Source: Phycisphaerae bacterium
GTDB taxonomy: Bacteria; Planctomycetota; Phycisphaerae; Phycisphaerales; SM1A02
Length of the DNA: 14,571 nucleotides
Reading direction: 5' to 3'
NCBI GenBank assembly: GCA_002718515.1
Contig: PBEX01000043.1
Span: 1 to 14,571 of the forward strand
Shown: piece by piece, positions 7,445 to 14,571 of the stretch
How positions within the stretch are numbered: the first letter of the stretch is position 1
Layout of the letters: each line of letters starts with the position of its first letter
Notes under the pieces: generated by a model
What the model was told of the DNA's origin: nothing
Databases searched by the model: none
What the model saw: only the letters and a program-made list of their open reading frames with translations
Position numbers and translations under genes: made by a program

Positions 7445-7467
7445 TTCTTAGTCAAAAAAACTAAGAA
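7445..7467. repeat. 8-bp inverted repeat in the presumed leader
   Basis: TTCTTAGT (7445-7452) pairs with ACTAAGAA (7460-7467) around a 7-nt loop, CAAAAAA on the plus strand (U-rich, TTTTTTG, in minus-strand RNA). It lies 10 bases beyond the GTGAACGTTCAC palindrome. The stem is AT-rich and weak; it could be an operator half-site pair or a leader hairpin. Confidence 0.35.
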
Positions 7468-7891
7468 ACGATAAGGGTACCAAGTTCGGGTTTGATTCAC
7501 GCTTATGTATAAACAAGCGTTCGTCGCATCCTTCTCTCGACCTTCTCCTACCTTAATTGTTACGGTGCCAAAGGGGACGAAAGCAGTGTAACAACGTTAA
7601 CAAGTAGCAGAACATGACACTCTTAAACTCAGTCGTCTGGCAAACGTTGGGGAACATCTTGTTGCCAATAGACATACATCGCTAAATGTCACGCCTCTAA
7701 TGTGCCCTAATTCATGAACCATGTCAAGCAATTCATCATTAAAAAGACAAAAAACAGACTTATTGGAACAATTATTCTAACTGACTCGATTAAAGGTGGT
7801 TAAGTACCTTAAGTGAACTATCGGGGGCTCAAAACAACGAGTCCCGTGTTTCTTTCAAAGAAATGAGGAAAAAATGTCAAAGTGGGTAATA

Positions 7892-7915
7892 AAAACCGCC
7901 CCTGAGGGCGGTTTT
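7892..7915 (-). terminator. Intrinsic terminator of the 1084-residue secreted-protein gene
   Basis: AAAACCGCCC (7892-7901) pairs with GGGCGGTTTT (7906-7915) around a CTGA loop. Read on the minus strand, the GC core is followed by TTTTTATTA, a good U-rich tail, 34 nt after the stop codon at 7949. The A/T flanks make it nominally bidirectional, but no plus-strand gene precedes it. Confidence 0.92.
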
Positions 7916-7948
7916 AGTTCAAGTTAAGTAAACAAATTGAGACAAATG

Positions 7949-10900
7949 TTACTCAGACCATGTTCCTATTGGGAATGGGACTTTCGCTGAGTCGTTCGTT
8001 GTCGCACCATCAAGGGCATTGATACCACTGAAGGACCAACTACTCAAATCGAACTCAACACCATCTGGGCCAGTTCCATTGACGCGGTATGTCCAACCAT
8101 CCATGTATTCCCATGGCTGGCCTGTGCCATCCATGTTGATATCACCAAATGTATCAATCACATTTCCATTCTCAAACAGTTCAATTGCATCATCACCATT
8201 GTTGTTTGCTACTGAATGAACAAAATCTGGAGCGAAACCGAAGAACGCAATAAAATCATCTGCGTTGTTTGCTACATATAAATATGTACCTGCACTTACA
8301 GACATTGCATCAAATGTAAACTCTTCGCCATCGCTGCCACCACCATTGTTTGCGGAACCCAAACCAAAGAGACTTAAGTCAGCAATGTCTGATGAAACAT
8401 AGACCTCGATTGCCTTAGGCGAACCGCCTGGAAGAGGACCATCGACAATGCCAGTGATTCGCATGAATCCACTCACGACTTCACACTCATCTGGTATGCC
8501 GTTGCCATCTGAATCTTCAGAGGTGCCATTTAAGATGTCACAGTCATCTGGTACGCCGTTCGTGTTGCAATCTGATTCGCACTCATCAGGAATGCCATTA
8601 CCATTGCAATCCAACGATGTGCCATATTCAATGTCACAAACGTCACCGAATCCGTTGCCGTTACAATCAAGTTGGTCTGGATTTGGCAAATCACAGTTGT
8701 CTTGCGAATCTGGAATGCCATCGCCATCAGCATCTTCAATTGCATTTGAACTAAAGATGACATTATCGATATAGATTGCTTCGTTACCAGAGTTTGAGTC
8801 GAGTGCAACTCTTAAAGTTGCTTCTGAGTAACCAGTTAAATCTTTGATTAGATTGAACCATGCGCCTTCAGAGTCTAAGTCATTAATGTCTGTTCCAGTT
8901 GTATCCAATATGGAAAGTACTTCGCCACCATCAACAACAACATCAATCACGATGACGTCGTCTAATTCCCATCCTGTTGATTGAATAAAGATATCAAGGG
9001 ACACATTCCAATTGCCATTGCCTGATGCTTGGTCGAATACAACTTGCATCAAACCATCGCAGTCACTGAGTTCATAACCTTGGACACCATCTGGGAATTC
9101 GCCAACAGTACCCGTATAGGAAGTCGTTCCTACATAGTCGCCATCAGTTAGACCAACACTATCTCGGGTGTTAAAGTAATAAGCACTAAATCCCATTTCA
9201 GCACCAGCTGATTCCCAAGCAACCATAGACTGACCTTCATTGTTTAGAAGTTCATGGTCAACTAAAGGATCACCAGTATCTACATATTGTTCGCCGTCAA
9301 GTGGCTCTTCAAAACTTGTGTACTGAAGATTGCCTTCTTCGCATTCATCAGGAACACCATTTTCATTGGAGTCTTCAGAGTCTCCGCCTGAGATATCACA
9401 AGCATCCACAACACCATTTTCATTACAGTCTTCTTCACACATATCAGGGACGCCATTACCATCGCAGTCAGGCATTCCGTCAGCAATATCGCATTCGTCT
9501 GCAATTCCATTACCGTTACAGTCTGTTTCACACTCGTCTGGTAATTGATTGAAATTACAGTCGAATGAGAATCCATCTGCAATATCACATGGGTCACCTG
9601 TGCCATTGCCATTACAGTCTTCTTGACCAGGGTTATATAGATAACAGTTATCGACAAGGTCAAAAACACCATCCTCATCAAAATCTGTTTCATCGCACAA
9701 GTTGTCTGTGCCTGGAGTATCCATTGCAAGATTGCCAAAGACGCCAAGATTCCATGACCCTGCATCAGGACATCTAAAGACGTGAGCAGGCGGGTAGATG
9801 CCAACTGGACCAAGCAAATTGTCAGTATAAAGAAGGTCAACAATCTCTCCGTCGTAACCAACTTCGACAAATCCTATCTCATCAATTGTTTCTTTCCAAT
9901 ATTGAGCGTCTAACACGCCATCATCTTCAACATCTAAATCTTGTTGTAATTCAGCAGTTAAACCAGTCACGAGGAAGTGTGAAACGTTATCTGTATTTTC
10001 AAGTGAAAAACCATCGACAATAAAGTCTGGTGTGCTAATGAGCATATCGCCTTTGCCAATTGAACAGTAGCCATCTTCACCAATAACTGCACCAGTCAAG
10101 TCAACTATTGTTTCAAGCACACCCGAGCCGCCAGCACCATCACCTATCACAATGTAAAAATACCCATCAAGTGGTGTTCCTGCAGGACCTACTAATTCAA
10201 CATATTCATCATTGTCAACGCCAGACTGATCGATTCTAACTTCGTTAATACCAATGTCGTCTATGCCACCACCATCGCATTCATTACCCCAAGCAGCGAT
10301 CACTGCAAGTATGTCTGCTACATCAACACAACAATCACCATTTGGCATTGGAGCGACATCTCCAGTTGGCCTAAAAGTGCCATCGCCACATAAGCCCCAT
10401 GCTGCAATCACTTCAAGAATATCTGAAACAGCTACAACATTATCACCATCAATATCAGTAGCACAATCATCCAGGGGATCATCGCATGGATCTGGAATTA
10501 CCGCTTCTCCAAGTTCAATTGATTGAACAATATGCATGCCAGGATATCCAAGTTGGGATGGATTAGTCCAGTTACCAATACCACATTGACCACCTGTTGT
10601 TCTAAGCCATGAAGCAGATGCTTCACCAAAATTGTTACTGCCTATTTCATGTGTACCAGGAAACGACTCTGGAACAACAATTTCAACAAAAATGAGTGAA
10701 TCTGAATCTAAATTAATTGCAGTATCAAACATCGCAGTGAGTGATTGTGGACTTGATGAACTATTTACATTGACAACGCTTGATGATAAGTAAAATAAAT
10801 CGCTACCATCGTTAAGTGGTCCAGCGTTGCCATCTAAATCCATGTAAACATTTACAGTACAAGTGGAAGCCACACTACTAGAGGCCATTGCAAAATGCAC

Positions 10901-11203
10901 GCAATTCACTGACCACGCTTGCCCTGCAGTGCTTCCTAATCCCAAATCATAACTTCGGCCGTATCGATGCTCAGGAGTACCTGAACCATCAAAACAACTT
11001 ATAGCGTTACCTTGAATAACTGTTTCAGGGTCATTATTTTCAGACACAAGGGTATTTGAAACATCACACAGATCTACAAATGCTGATTGAGCTGTTGACA
11101 GTATTTTGTTATGCGTTTGCAATTTTGGCTTGTCAGCATAAGTACTTCCAGCAAGCAGTAAAATGCCAGCTAAAACTGAGATCTGACTTTGTGGTGAATT
11201 CAT
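7949..11203 (-). CDS. Giant secreted protein with dockerin-like, lamin-tail-like and thrombospondin-3-like calcium repeats
   Basis: 1084 residues, highly acidic. Residues 1-23 are a signal peptide (LAGILLLAG core, cleavage near STYA|D). Order of parts: N-terminal beta-rich domain about 40-236; dockerin-like pair 248-309 (DIDGDNVVAVSDILEVIAAW, then DCCVDVADILAVIAAW); lamin-tail-like domain about 317-500 (INEVRIDQSGVDNDEYVELVG); thrombospondin-3-like array 505-622 (DCNGNGIADECDI type); jelly-roll-like domain about 625-818 (YTSFEEP start, YIDNVIFSS end); second array 823-908; second lamin-tail-like domain about 913-1064 (PKAIEVYVSS, NNNGDDAIELFENG). The regular Asp/Asn loops imply calcium-stiffened stalks between globular domains, and the paired cysteines imply disulfides. 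AGGAG (complement of 11211-11215) seven bases upstream fixes the start. No enzyme motif, PEP-CTERM or other sorting tail is seen. It is monocistronic. An adhesin or surface-matrix role is inferred; I do not recognise a named homologue. Confidence 0.92.
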   Translation of the reverse strand: MNSPQSQISVLAGILLLAGSTYADKPKLQTHNKILSTAQSAFVDLCDVSNTLVSENNDPETVIQGNAISCFDGSGTPEHRYGRSYDLGLGSTAGQAWSVNCVHFAMASSSVASTCTVNVYMDLDGNAGPLNDGSDLFYLSSSVVNVNSSSSPQSLTAMFDTAINLDSDSLIFVEIVVPESFPGTHEIGSNNFGEASASWLRTTGGQCGIGNWTNPSQLGYPGMHIVQSIELGEAVIPDPCDDPLDDCATDIDGDNVVAVSDILEVIAAWGLCGDGTFRPTGDVAPMPNGDCCVDVADILAVIAAWGNECDGGGIDDIGINEVRIDQSGVDNDEYVELVGPAGTPLDGYFYIVIGDGAGGSGVLETIVDLTGAVIGEDGYCSIGKGDMLISTPDFIVDGFSLENTDNVSHFLVTGLTAELQQDLDVEDDGVLDAQYWKETIDEIGFVEVGYDGEIVDLLYTDNLLGPVGIYPPAHVFRCPDAGSWNLGVFGNLAMDTPGTDNLCDETDFDEDGVFDLVDNCYLYNPGQEDCNGNGTGDPCDIADGFSFDCNFNQLPDECETDCNGNGIADECDIADGMPDCDGNGVPDMCEEDCNENGVVDACDISGGDSEDSNENGVPDECEEGNLQYTSFEEPLDGEQYVDTGDPLVDHELLNNEGQSMVAWESAGAEMGFSAYYFNTRDSVGLTDGDYVGTTSYTGTVGEFPDGVQGYELSDCDGLMQVVFDQASGNGNWNVSLDIFIQSTGWELDDVIVIDVVVDGGEVLSILDTTGTDINDLDSEGAWFNLIKDLTGYSEATLRVALDSNSGNEAIYIDNVIFSSNAIEDADGDGIPDSQDNCDLPNPDQLDCNGNGFGDVCDIEYGTSLDCNGNGIPDECESDCNTNGVPDDCDILNGTSEDSDGNGIPDECEVVSGFMRITGIVDGPLPGGSPKAIEVYVSSDIADLSLFGLGSANNGGGSDGEEFTFDAMSVSAGTYLYVANNADDFIAFFGFAPDFVHSVANNNGDDAIELFENGNVIDTFGDINMDGTGQPWEYMDGWTYRVNGTGPDGVEFDLSSWSFSGINALDGATTNDSAKVPFPIGTWSE
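8480..8737 (-). repeat. Second thrombospondin-3-like calcium-repeat array
   Basis: Encodes residues 823-908 of the 1084-residue protein: DADGDGIPDSQDNC, then DCNGNGFGDVCDI, DCNGNGIPDECE, DCNTNGVPDDCDI and DSDGNGIPDECE. The repeat period is short and irregular in DNA because it follows the protein repeat, so it is coding and not a CRISPR or satellite. Confidence 0.85.
9338..9691 (-). repeat. First thrombospondin-3-like calcium-repeat array
   Basis: Encodes residues 505-622: DFDEDGVFDLVDNC, DCNGNGTGDPCDI, DCNFNQLPDECE, DCNGNGIADECDI, DCDGNGVPDMCE, DCNENGVVDACDI and DSNENGVPDECE. Units alternate between a form ending CDI and a form ending CE, a higher-order period of two units. One unit replaces the usual NGIPD with NQLPD. 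Confidence 0.85.
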
Positions 11204-11232
11204 TGAAAAACTCCTATTTCTCTCTCTTCTGT

Positions 11233-11255
11233 ACGAACAATTATGATTTGTTCGT
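11233..11255. promoter_or_regulatory. 8-bp inverted repeat upstream of the 1084-residue protein gene
   Basis: ACGAACAA (11233-11240) pairs exactly with TTGTTCGT (11248-11255) around a 7-nt spacer. It sits 17 bases upstream of the AGGAG ribosome site, a position similar to the palindrome in front of the other secreted-protein gene; both contain GAAC/GTTC half-sites, but with different spacing. It could be an operator or a leader hairpin. A weak promoter pair (TTGCGT, 16 nt, TACGAT on the minus strand) lies just upstream, between about 11285 and 11312. Confidence 0.4.
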
Positions 11256-11373
11256 CAACAGATTTCATCCAATATATTTAAACATCGTAGACGAATGGAG
11301 TTAAAACGCAAACAATATTTTTGAAAATCATAAAGAACAAGAAATCGTTGATAAAATAGCGAACTCTCAGTTT

Positions 11374-11458
11374 GCCGGAGTGGCGGAATTGGCAGACGCG
11401 CCGGATTCAAAATCCGGTTCCCGTTAAGGGAGTATGGGTTCGAGTCCCATCTCCGGTA
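11374..11458 (+). tRNA. tRNA-Leu, anticodon CAA
   Basis: An 85-nt cloverleaf. The acceptor stem GCCGGAG (11374-11380) pairs with CTCCGGT (11451-11457) with a G-U at the first pair, and the discriminator base is A. The anticodon stem CCGGA/TCCGG (11401-11405, 11413-11417) encloses TTCAAAA, giving anticodon CAA at 11408-11410 for codon UUG. A long variable arm (CCC...GGG, 11420-11430) marks the class II leucine type. The T arm is ATGGG-TTCGAGT-CCCAT. CCA is not encoded. A TAAAAT at 11352-11357 is a possible -10. ispD begins 25 nt downstream, so the two may share a transcript. Confidence 0.97.
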
Positions 11459-11483
11459 TTGCACTGAGAAGGGTCTATCTAAC

Positions 11484-12281
11484 ATGCATAAACAACCATC
11501 AATAGGCGTCATAATTCCAGCAGCTGGCTCAAGCACTCGATTTGGTCAAAAAGACAAGCTTGCTGAGGATATTGGTGGAAGACCATTACTGATACGCACG
11601 GTCGAGTTTTTTACAAAGTGTGAAGCCGTTCGCGATATCGTTGTTGCTGGTCCTCCTGAACATTTTGATGATTTCAAAGAAAAGTTTGCACCGACCCTTT
11701 CATTTCATGGTGTAAGAATTGTAGAAGGTGATGCACAATCACGGGCATTAAGTGTTTTAAACGCACTTTCAGCAATGTCGCCAGACGTAACACATATCGC
11801 AGTTCATGATGCAGCAAGACCTGCAGTCAATACTGAACTTTTTGAAAGGCTTATTCTTGCAAGTAGAGAGTGCCTTGCTGTTGTTCCTGCGATTCCGCTC
11901 AATGACACCGTAAAGCGTGCTGATGCAAGCAATGTAACTGTAAGCGATGACGATGCAATTGCGGATTCAATCCTTGGCGATGATACAAAACAAACTGTAG
12001 ATACTCATAGAGTGACTGAGACAGTCGACCGAGAAGGATTGTTTGCCATCCAAACTCCACAACTCTTTGAAGCCGATTTGTTGAGAAGGGCATATCAGCA
12101 GGATTCCTTAGATGAGTGCACCGATGATGCCTCAGTCGTCGAGAAACTTGGAGAACCTGTTTATCTCGTTGAGGGAGATAGCCGAAATATCAAGGTAACA
12201 CGTTTCCAAGACCTTAAACTCATCAAAGCGATTATGGGCATTCGAGAACCGTCCGAACGCTCCGCTCATAAACGGTTCTAA
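11484..12281 (+). CDS. ispD: 2-C-methyl-D-erythritol 4-phosphate cytidylyltransferase
   Basis: Third enzyme of the MEP isoprenoid pathway: joins CTP and 2-C-methyl-D-erythritol 4-phosphate to give CDP-methylerythritol and pyrophosphate in the cytoplasm. The nucleotide-binding N-terminus reads VIIPAAGSSTRFGQKDK, with Arg19 and Lys25 in the places of the catalytic Arg and Lys of E. coli IspD. HDAARP (108-113), NDTVKR (140-145), DREGLFAIQTPQ (182-193, Arg183) and DSRNIKVTR (232-240, Lys237) supply the remaining family motifs. At 265 residues it is about 30 longer than the E. coli enzyme. Most of the excess is an acidic insertion around residues 150-176, between NDTVKR and DREGL, next to the methylerythritol-phosphate side of the site. 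The C-terminus has a short basic tail. The ATG follows a modest purine stretch (GAGAAGGG). The glycosyltransferase gene follows after 11 nt, so the two are probably co-transcribed. Confidence 0.95.
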   Translation: MHKQPSIGVIIPAAGSSTRFGQKDKLAEDIGGRPLLIRTVEFFTKCEAVRDIVVAGPPEHFDDFKEKFAPTLSFHGVRIVEGDAQSRALSVLNALSAMSPDVTHIAVHDAARPAVNTELFERLILASRECLAVVPAIPLNDTVKRADASNVTVSDDDAIADSILGDDTKQTVDTHRVTETVDREGLFAIQTPQLFEADLLRRAYQQDSLDECTDDASVVEKLGEPVYLVEGDSRNIKVTRFQDLKLIKAIMGIREPSERSAHKRF

Positions 12282-12292
12282 TAAAAGCATTT

Positions 12293-13369
12293 ATGATCAA
12301 CGATTCAGTCACCATCATCCTTCCGACATACAAGGAAGTCGATAGCCTTCCATCAATCATTGATGGTATTGAGAAGGTCAAACTAGAATCAATTACAGAT
12401 TTAAAGCTCATCATTGTTGACGATGATTCGCAAGATGGAACAATCGATTGCATTGCAAAACTCAACAAGCCATGGGTCATGCTCATCACGAGGACTGAAG
12501 ACCGAGGGCTCTCGAGTGCTGTCATCCATGGACTAGGTCAATGCGATAGTACATATTGCATCATCATGGATGCTGATGGCTCACATCCTCCAGACACAAT
12601 TCCGTCGATGCTTGAAGCGCTGAAACAAGGCGCTGATTTTGTCGTTGGCTCACGATACATCCAAGGCGGCTCTACTCAAGACGGATGGGGCGTTTTACGC
12701 TGGGTAAATTCTAAGATAGCCACAATCATGGCAAGACCGTTTACAAAAGTCAAAGACCCAATGAGCGGGTTCTTAGGTTTTAAACACGACACTTACAAGC
12801 AAGCAGATGAACTTAATCCAATTGGCTACAAGATTGGTCTTGAGTTGATCGTTAAATGTGGTTGCACGAATGTCGTTGAAGTTCCCATTCATTTTAAAAC
12901 TCGCAAGTTTGGCCATAGCAAACTGACACTCAAAGTTCAGTGGGAATACTTCCACCATGTATTGAGACTTGTCCGCTATACACACCCTAAACTTGTTAGT
13001 TTCTGTTCATTTGCAACTGTAGGATTAAGCGGTGCCGCACTCTATGTTCTACTCTTGTCGATCACAACACAACTCATTGCTTCGAAGCAAATCGCAATCA
13101 TTGCAGCCATCTGGCTCACCATGACTTGGAACTTTTACTGGGATCGCCGACTTGCATTTTGGAGTGCCCGCAATAGACCAATCGTGATGCAGTACTTGGG
13201 ATTCGTTGCAGTGTGCGCAATTCCGGTCATCGTGAATTTTTACTTAACCAATTCACTCTCTGAGGAAAACGCCATTGAATATGCTGGTTTTATTGGCGTT
13301 GTCGTGGGCTCTGCTGTGGGAATCATTTTTAACTTTTTGATGAGCAAGTTTTTCGTTTTCGGGAAGTAG
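12293..13369 (+). CDS. GT2 polyprenyl-phosphate glycosyltransferase fused to GtrA-like membrane domain
   Basis: 358 residues. Residues 1-230 are a family-2 glycosyltransferase of the dolichol-phosphate-mannose-synthase type: ILPTYKEVDSLPS at the nucleotide site, IIVDDDSQDGT, the metal-binding D-x-D in IIMDADGSHPP (93-95), DFVVGSRYIQGGS, and DPMSGFLGFK. Residues 235-358 are a GtrA-like domain with four membrane segments (about 237-257, 265-283, 300-318, 330-350) and the typical NFYWDRRLAF and FNFLMSKFFVF ends. Such fusions transfer a sugar from a nucleotide donor to a polyprenyl phosphate at the cytoplasmic face. The GtrA part may help flip the product, and the sugar cannot be told from sequence. 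Lying 11 nt behind ispD links it to isoprenoid supply. No Shine-Dalgarno is clear before the ATG. Its last 41 nt overlap the end of uvrA on the other strand. Confidence 0.92.
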   Translation: MINDSVTIILPTYKEVDSLPSIIDGIEKVKLESITDLKLIIVDDDSQDGTIDCIAKLNKPWVMLITRTEDRGLSSAVIHGLGQCDSTYCIIMDADGSHPPDTIPSMLEALKQGADFVVGSRYIQGGSTQDGWGVLRWVNSKIATIMARPFTKVKDPMSGFLGFKHDTYKQADELNPIGYKIGLELIVKCGCTNVVEVPIHFKTRKFGHSKLTLKVQWEYFHHVLRLVRYTHPKLVSFCSFATVGLSGAALYVLLLSITTQLIASKQIAIIAAIWLTMTWNFYWDRRLAFWSARNRPIVMQYLGFVAVCAIPVIVNFYLTNSLSEENAIEYAGFIGVVVGSAVGIIFNFLMSKFFVFGK

Positions 13370-14571
13370 ATTTCTTGGCTTTCACAATGCCTTTAAGCGC
13401 TTTACCTGTAAAGCTGCTCTTGTGATCTGCAACTTCTTCTGGCGTGCCCACACAAACAACTTTACCTCCGCCATCGCCACCTTCAGGGCCCAAATCAATC
13501 ACCCAGTCTGCGTTCTTGATGATGTCAAGGTTGTGCTCGATGATGACAACAGTATTGCCCGCATCAACGAGGCGATGTAACACCAACAACAGTTTGTCAA
13601 TGTCAGCAAAATGTAACCCTGTCGTTGGTTCATCGAGCACATACAGTGTTTGTTTTCTAGATTGCACACCGAGCTCACTTGCAAGTTTTACCCGCTGAGC
13701 TTCACCTCCAGACAACGTAGTCGATGGTTGACCAAGAGTTAGATAAGAAAGTCCCACATCTTTCAAGCAATCAAGCATGCGAGCAATCTTCGGATGACTT
13801 GCAAAAATCTCACATGCGTCCTCAATGGTTGCATTTAGAATGTCACTGATGGTGTACCCTCGCCATTTCACTTCCAAGGTTTCACTGTTGTAACGAGCGC
13901 CATCACACTCTTCACAGGTGACATAAGTGTCAGGAAGGAAATGCATTTCGATTCGTTTAACGCCTTGACCCTGACACGATTCACACCGTCCACCTTTTAC
14001 GTTAAAACTAAACCTGCCAGGCTTATACCCACGAATCTTGGCTTCGCGGGTCTGGGTAAAGAGTGCTCTGATGTGATCGAAAATCCCAGTGTAAGTTGCA
14101 GGGTTTGAACGAGGCGTTCTTCCGATAGGAGACTGGTCGACTTCAATGAGTCTGTCGATGTGTTCTATGCCTTTGACTGACGCACAAAGTGAGCTGTCAA
14201 TTGTTTCACCTTTCATCACACGCGTCACTTGCTTAAGCAAGACTTGATTCACAAGTGAAGATTTGCCGCTCCCTGAAACACCTGTAATGCAAGTTAACAC
14301 ATTCAAAGGCAATTCAACATCTACTTGCTTTAAGTTATTCTGAATTGCTTTTGAGATTGAGATTGCATCAACGAACGAAACGCCTCTTCGTTTATCTGGA
14401 GACGGAATTGTTAACGACCCATTTAAATACTTGCTTGTCAACGATTGTTTGTGCTTTAAGATCTTAGCAAGTGAACCTTGGCAAACAATGTTTCCGCCAT
14501 GTAAACCCGCATGCGGTCCAACATCAACAATATGATCTGCACTTCTAATGATTTCTTCATCATGTTCAACA
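13329..14571 (-). CDS. uvrA: Excinuclease ABC subunit A, C-terminal part (cut by window edge)
   Basis: DNA-damage recognition ATPase of nucleotide excision repair; 413 codons are visible and the frame stays open to the right edge. The first residues, VEHDEEIIRSADHIVDVGP, are the H-loop and end of the first ATPase half. The second half follows, numbered from the first visible codon: Walker A GVSGSGKSS (97-105); zinc-finger pairs CESC (196-199) and CEEC (219-222); signature LSGGEAQR (286-293); Walker B YVLDEPTTGLH (310-320); and the second H-loop IIEHN (His346). All key residues are intact. The C-terminus is an unusual Lys/Arg/Ser tail (KAKKSTSRKRKTCSSKS) instead of ending soon after the ATPase core, and its coding sequence overlaps the convergent glycosyltransferase gene by 41 nt. 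A TTG at 14441 is not the start, because the frame and homology continue upstream. Confidence 0.97.
   Translation of the reverse strand, partial: VEHDEEIIRSADHIVDVGPHAGLHGGNIVCQGSLAKILKHKQSLTSKYLNGSLTIPSPDKRRGVSFVDAISISKAIQNNLKQVDVELPLNVLTCITGVSGSGKSSLVNQVLLKQVTRVMKGETIDSSLCASVKGIEHIDRLIEVDQSPIGRTPRSNPATYTGIFDHIRALFTQTREAKIRGYKPGRFSFNVKGGRCESCQGQGVKRIEMHFLPDTYVTCEECDGARYNSETLEVKWRGYTISDILNATIEDACEIFASHPKIARMLDCLKDVGLSYLTLGQPSTTLSGGEAQRVKLASELGVQSRKQTLYVLDEPTTGLHFADIDKLLLVLHRLVDAGNTVVIIEHNLDIIKNADWVIDLGPEGGDGGGKVVCVGTPEEVADHKSSFTGKALKGIVKAKKSTSRKRKTCSSKS

Larger units (their letters stand above)
7397..7948. other. 552-nt intergenic region between the two large secreted-protein genes
   Basis: No protein gene of convincing size is seen. 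From right to left it holds the terminator of the 1084-residue protein gene (7892-7915), a stretch with a weak plus-strand hairpin (GGGGCTC at 7824-7830, GAGTCCC at 7839-7845), featureless sequence, then the presumed promoter and leader of the 876-residue gene. Within that leader are inverted repeats at 7499-7520 (ACGCTT/AAGCGT), 7445-7467 (TTCTTAGT/ACTAAGAA) and 7424-7435. A nine-codon minus-strand frame (7529 to 7503, MRRTLVYT plus stop) follows purine-rich TAGGAGAAGG. I cannot place the promoter with confidence. Confidence 0.5.

Noticed and set aside
7822..7856. Plus-strand GGGGCTC/GAGTCCC hairpin as a terminator
   Set aside because: The 7-bp stem includes a G-U pair, the following tract is broken (GTGTTTCTTTC), and no plus-strand gene lies upstream.
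8480..9691. Short periodic DNA repeats that look CRISPR-like
   Set aside because: The period follows in-frame Asp/Asn/Cys calcium repeats, units are not identical and there are no unique spacers or cas genes.
8448..9777. Several plus-strand frames with Ser/Pro/Leu/His-rich repeats
   Set aside because: They are antisense shadows of the calcium-repeat coding sequence; they lack ribosome sites and plausible composition.
11233..11255. GAAC/GTTC inverted repeat as a LexA (SOS) box
   Set aside because: The spacing between half-sites (11 nt) fits neither the GAAC-N7-GTTC nor the GAAC-N4-GTTC type, and the downstream gene is not a repair gene.
13329..14441. TTG at 14441 as the uvrA start
   Set aside because: The frame continues upstream to the window edge with clear UvrA homology (VEHDEEIIRSADHIVDVGP).
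1..14571. Mobile element, phage or anti-phage defence system
   Set aside because: No transposase, integrase, toxin-antitoxin, restriction or Cas motif and no flanking attachment repeats at the tRNA were found.

Overview
The window looks like chromosomal DNA from an uncultured marine planctomycete, most likely a Phycisphaerae/Phycisphaerales-type bacterium. I base this on gene content and not on any search. Two giant secreted proteins carry paired dockerin-like EF-hand modules, six-cysteine 'CC' modules and thrombospondin-3-like Asp/Asn/Cys repeats. There is also a CRTAC1-type FG-GAP/UnbV lipoprotein next to a TPR lipoprotein, and a membrane protein ending in the 'C-x2-C-x-YDL...CPECG' zinc ribbon common in planctomycetes. 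Base composition is moderately AT-rich by eye. Housekeeping genes (sod, tRNA-Leu, ispD, uvrA) frame the accessory genes. I see no insertion sequence, integrase, CRISPR array, phage gene or recognisable defence system.

Left block (1-4490, minus strand). A membrane protein with C-terminal zinc ribbons, a TPR lipoprotein and an FG-GAP/UnbV lipoprotein overlap end to start (11 nt and 4 nt). After 36 nt comes a Mn/Fe superoxide dismutase that runs off the left edge. The first three are almost certainly one translationally coupled operon with an envelope role that the sequence does not reveal. A perfect 15-bp inverted repeat, one arm of which contains the start codon of the first gene, could fold over its translation start.

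Middle block (4700-11203, minus strand). Two large monocistronic genes, each with a signal peptide, a good Shine-Dalgarno and its own intrinsic terminator, encode extracellular modular proteins of 876 and 1084 aa. They share a near-identical dockerin-like module but otherwise differ. The first has a 181-residue tandem repeat (six-Cys module plus PPC-like domain). The second has two lamin-tail-like domains and two calcium-binding repeat arrays. Neither has a recognisable enzymatic domain. The 552-nt gap between them and the leaders of both genes hold several unexplained palindromes.

Right block (11374-14571). A tRNA-Leu(CAA), ispD (isoprenoid precursor synthesis) and a GT2-GtrA polyprenyl-phosphate glycosyltransferase lie on the plus strand. 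They meet the C-terminal part of uvrA tail to tail, with a 41-nt coding overlap. IspD supplies the MEP pathway, whose end products build polyprenyl carriers, and the GT2 enzyme probably glycosylates such a carrier, so this pair is metabolically coherent.
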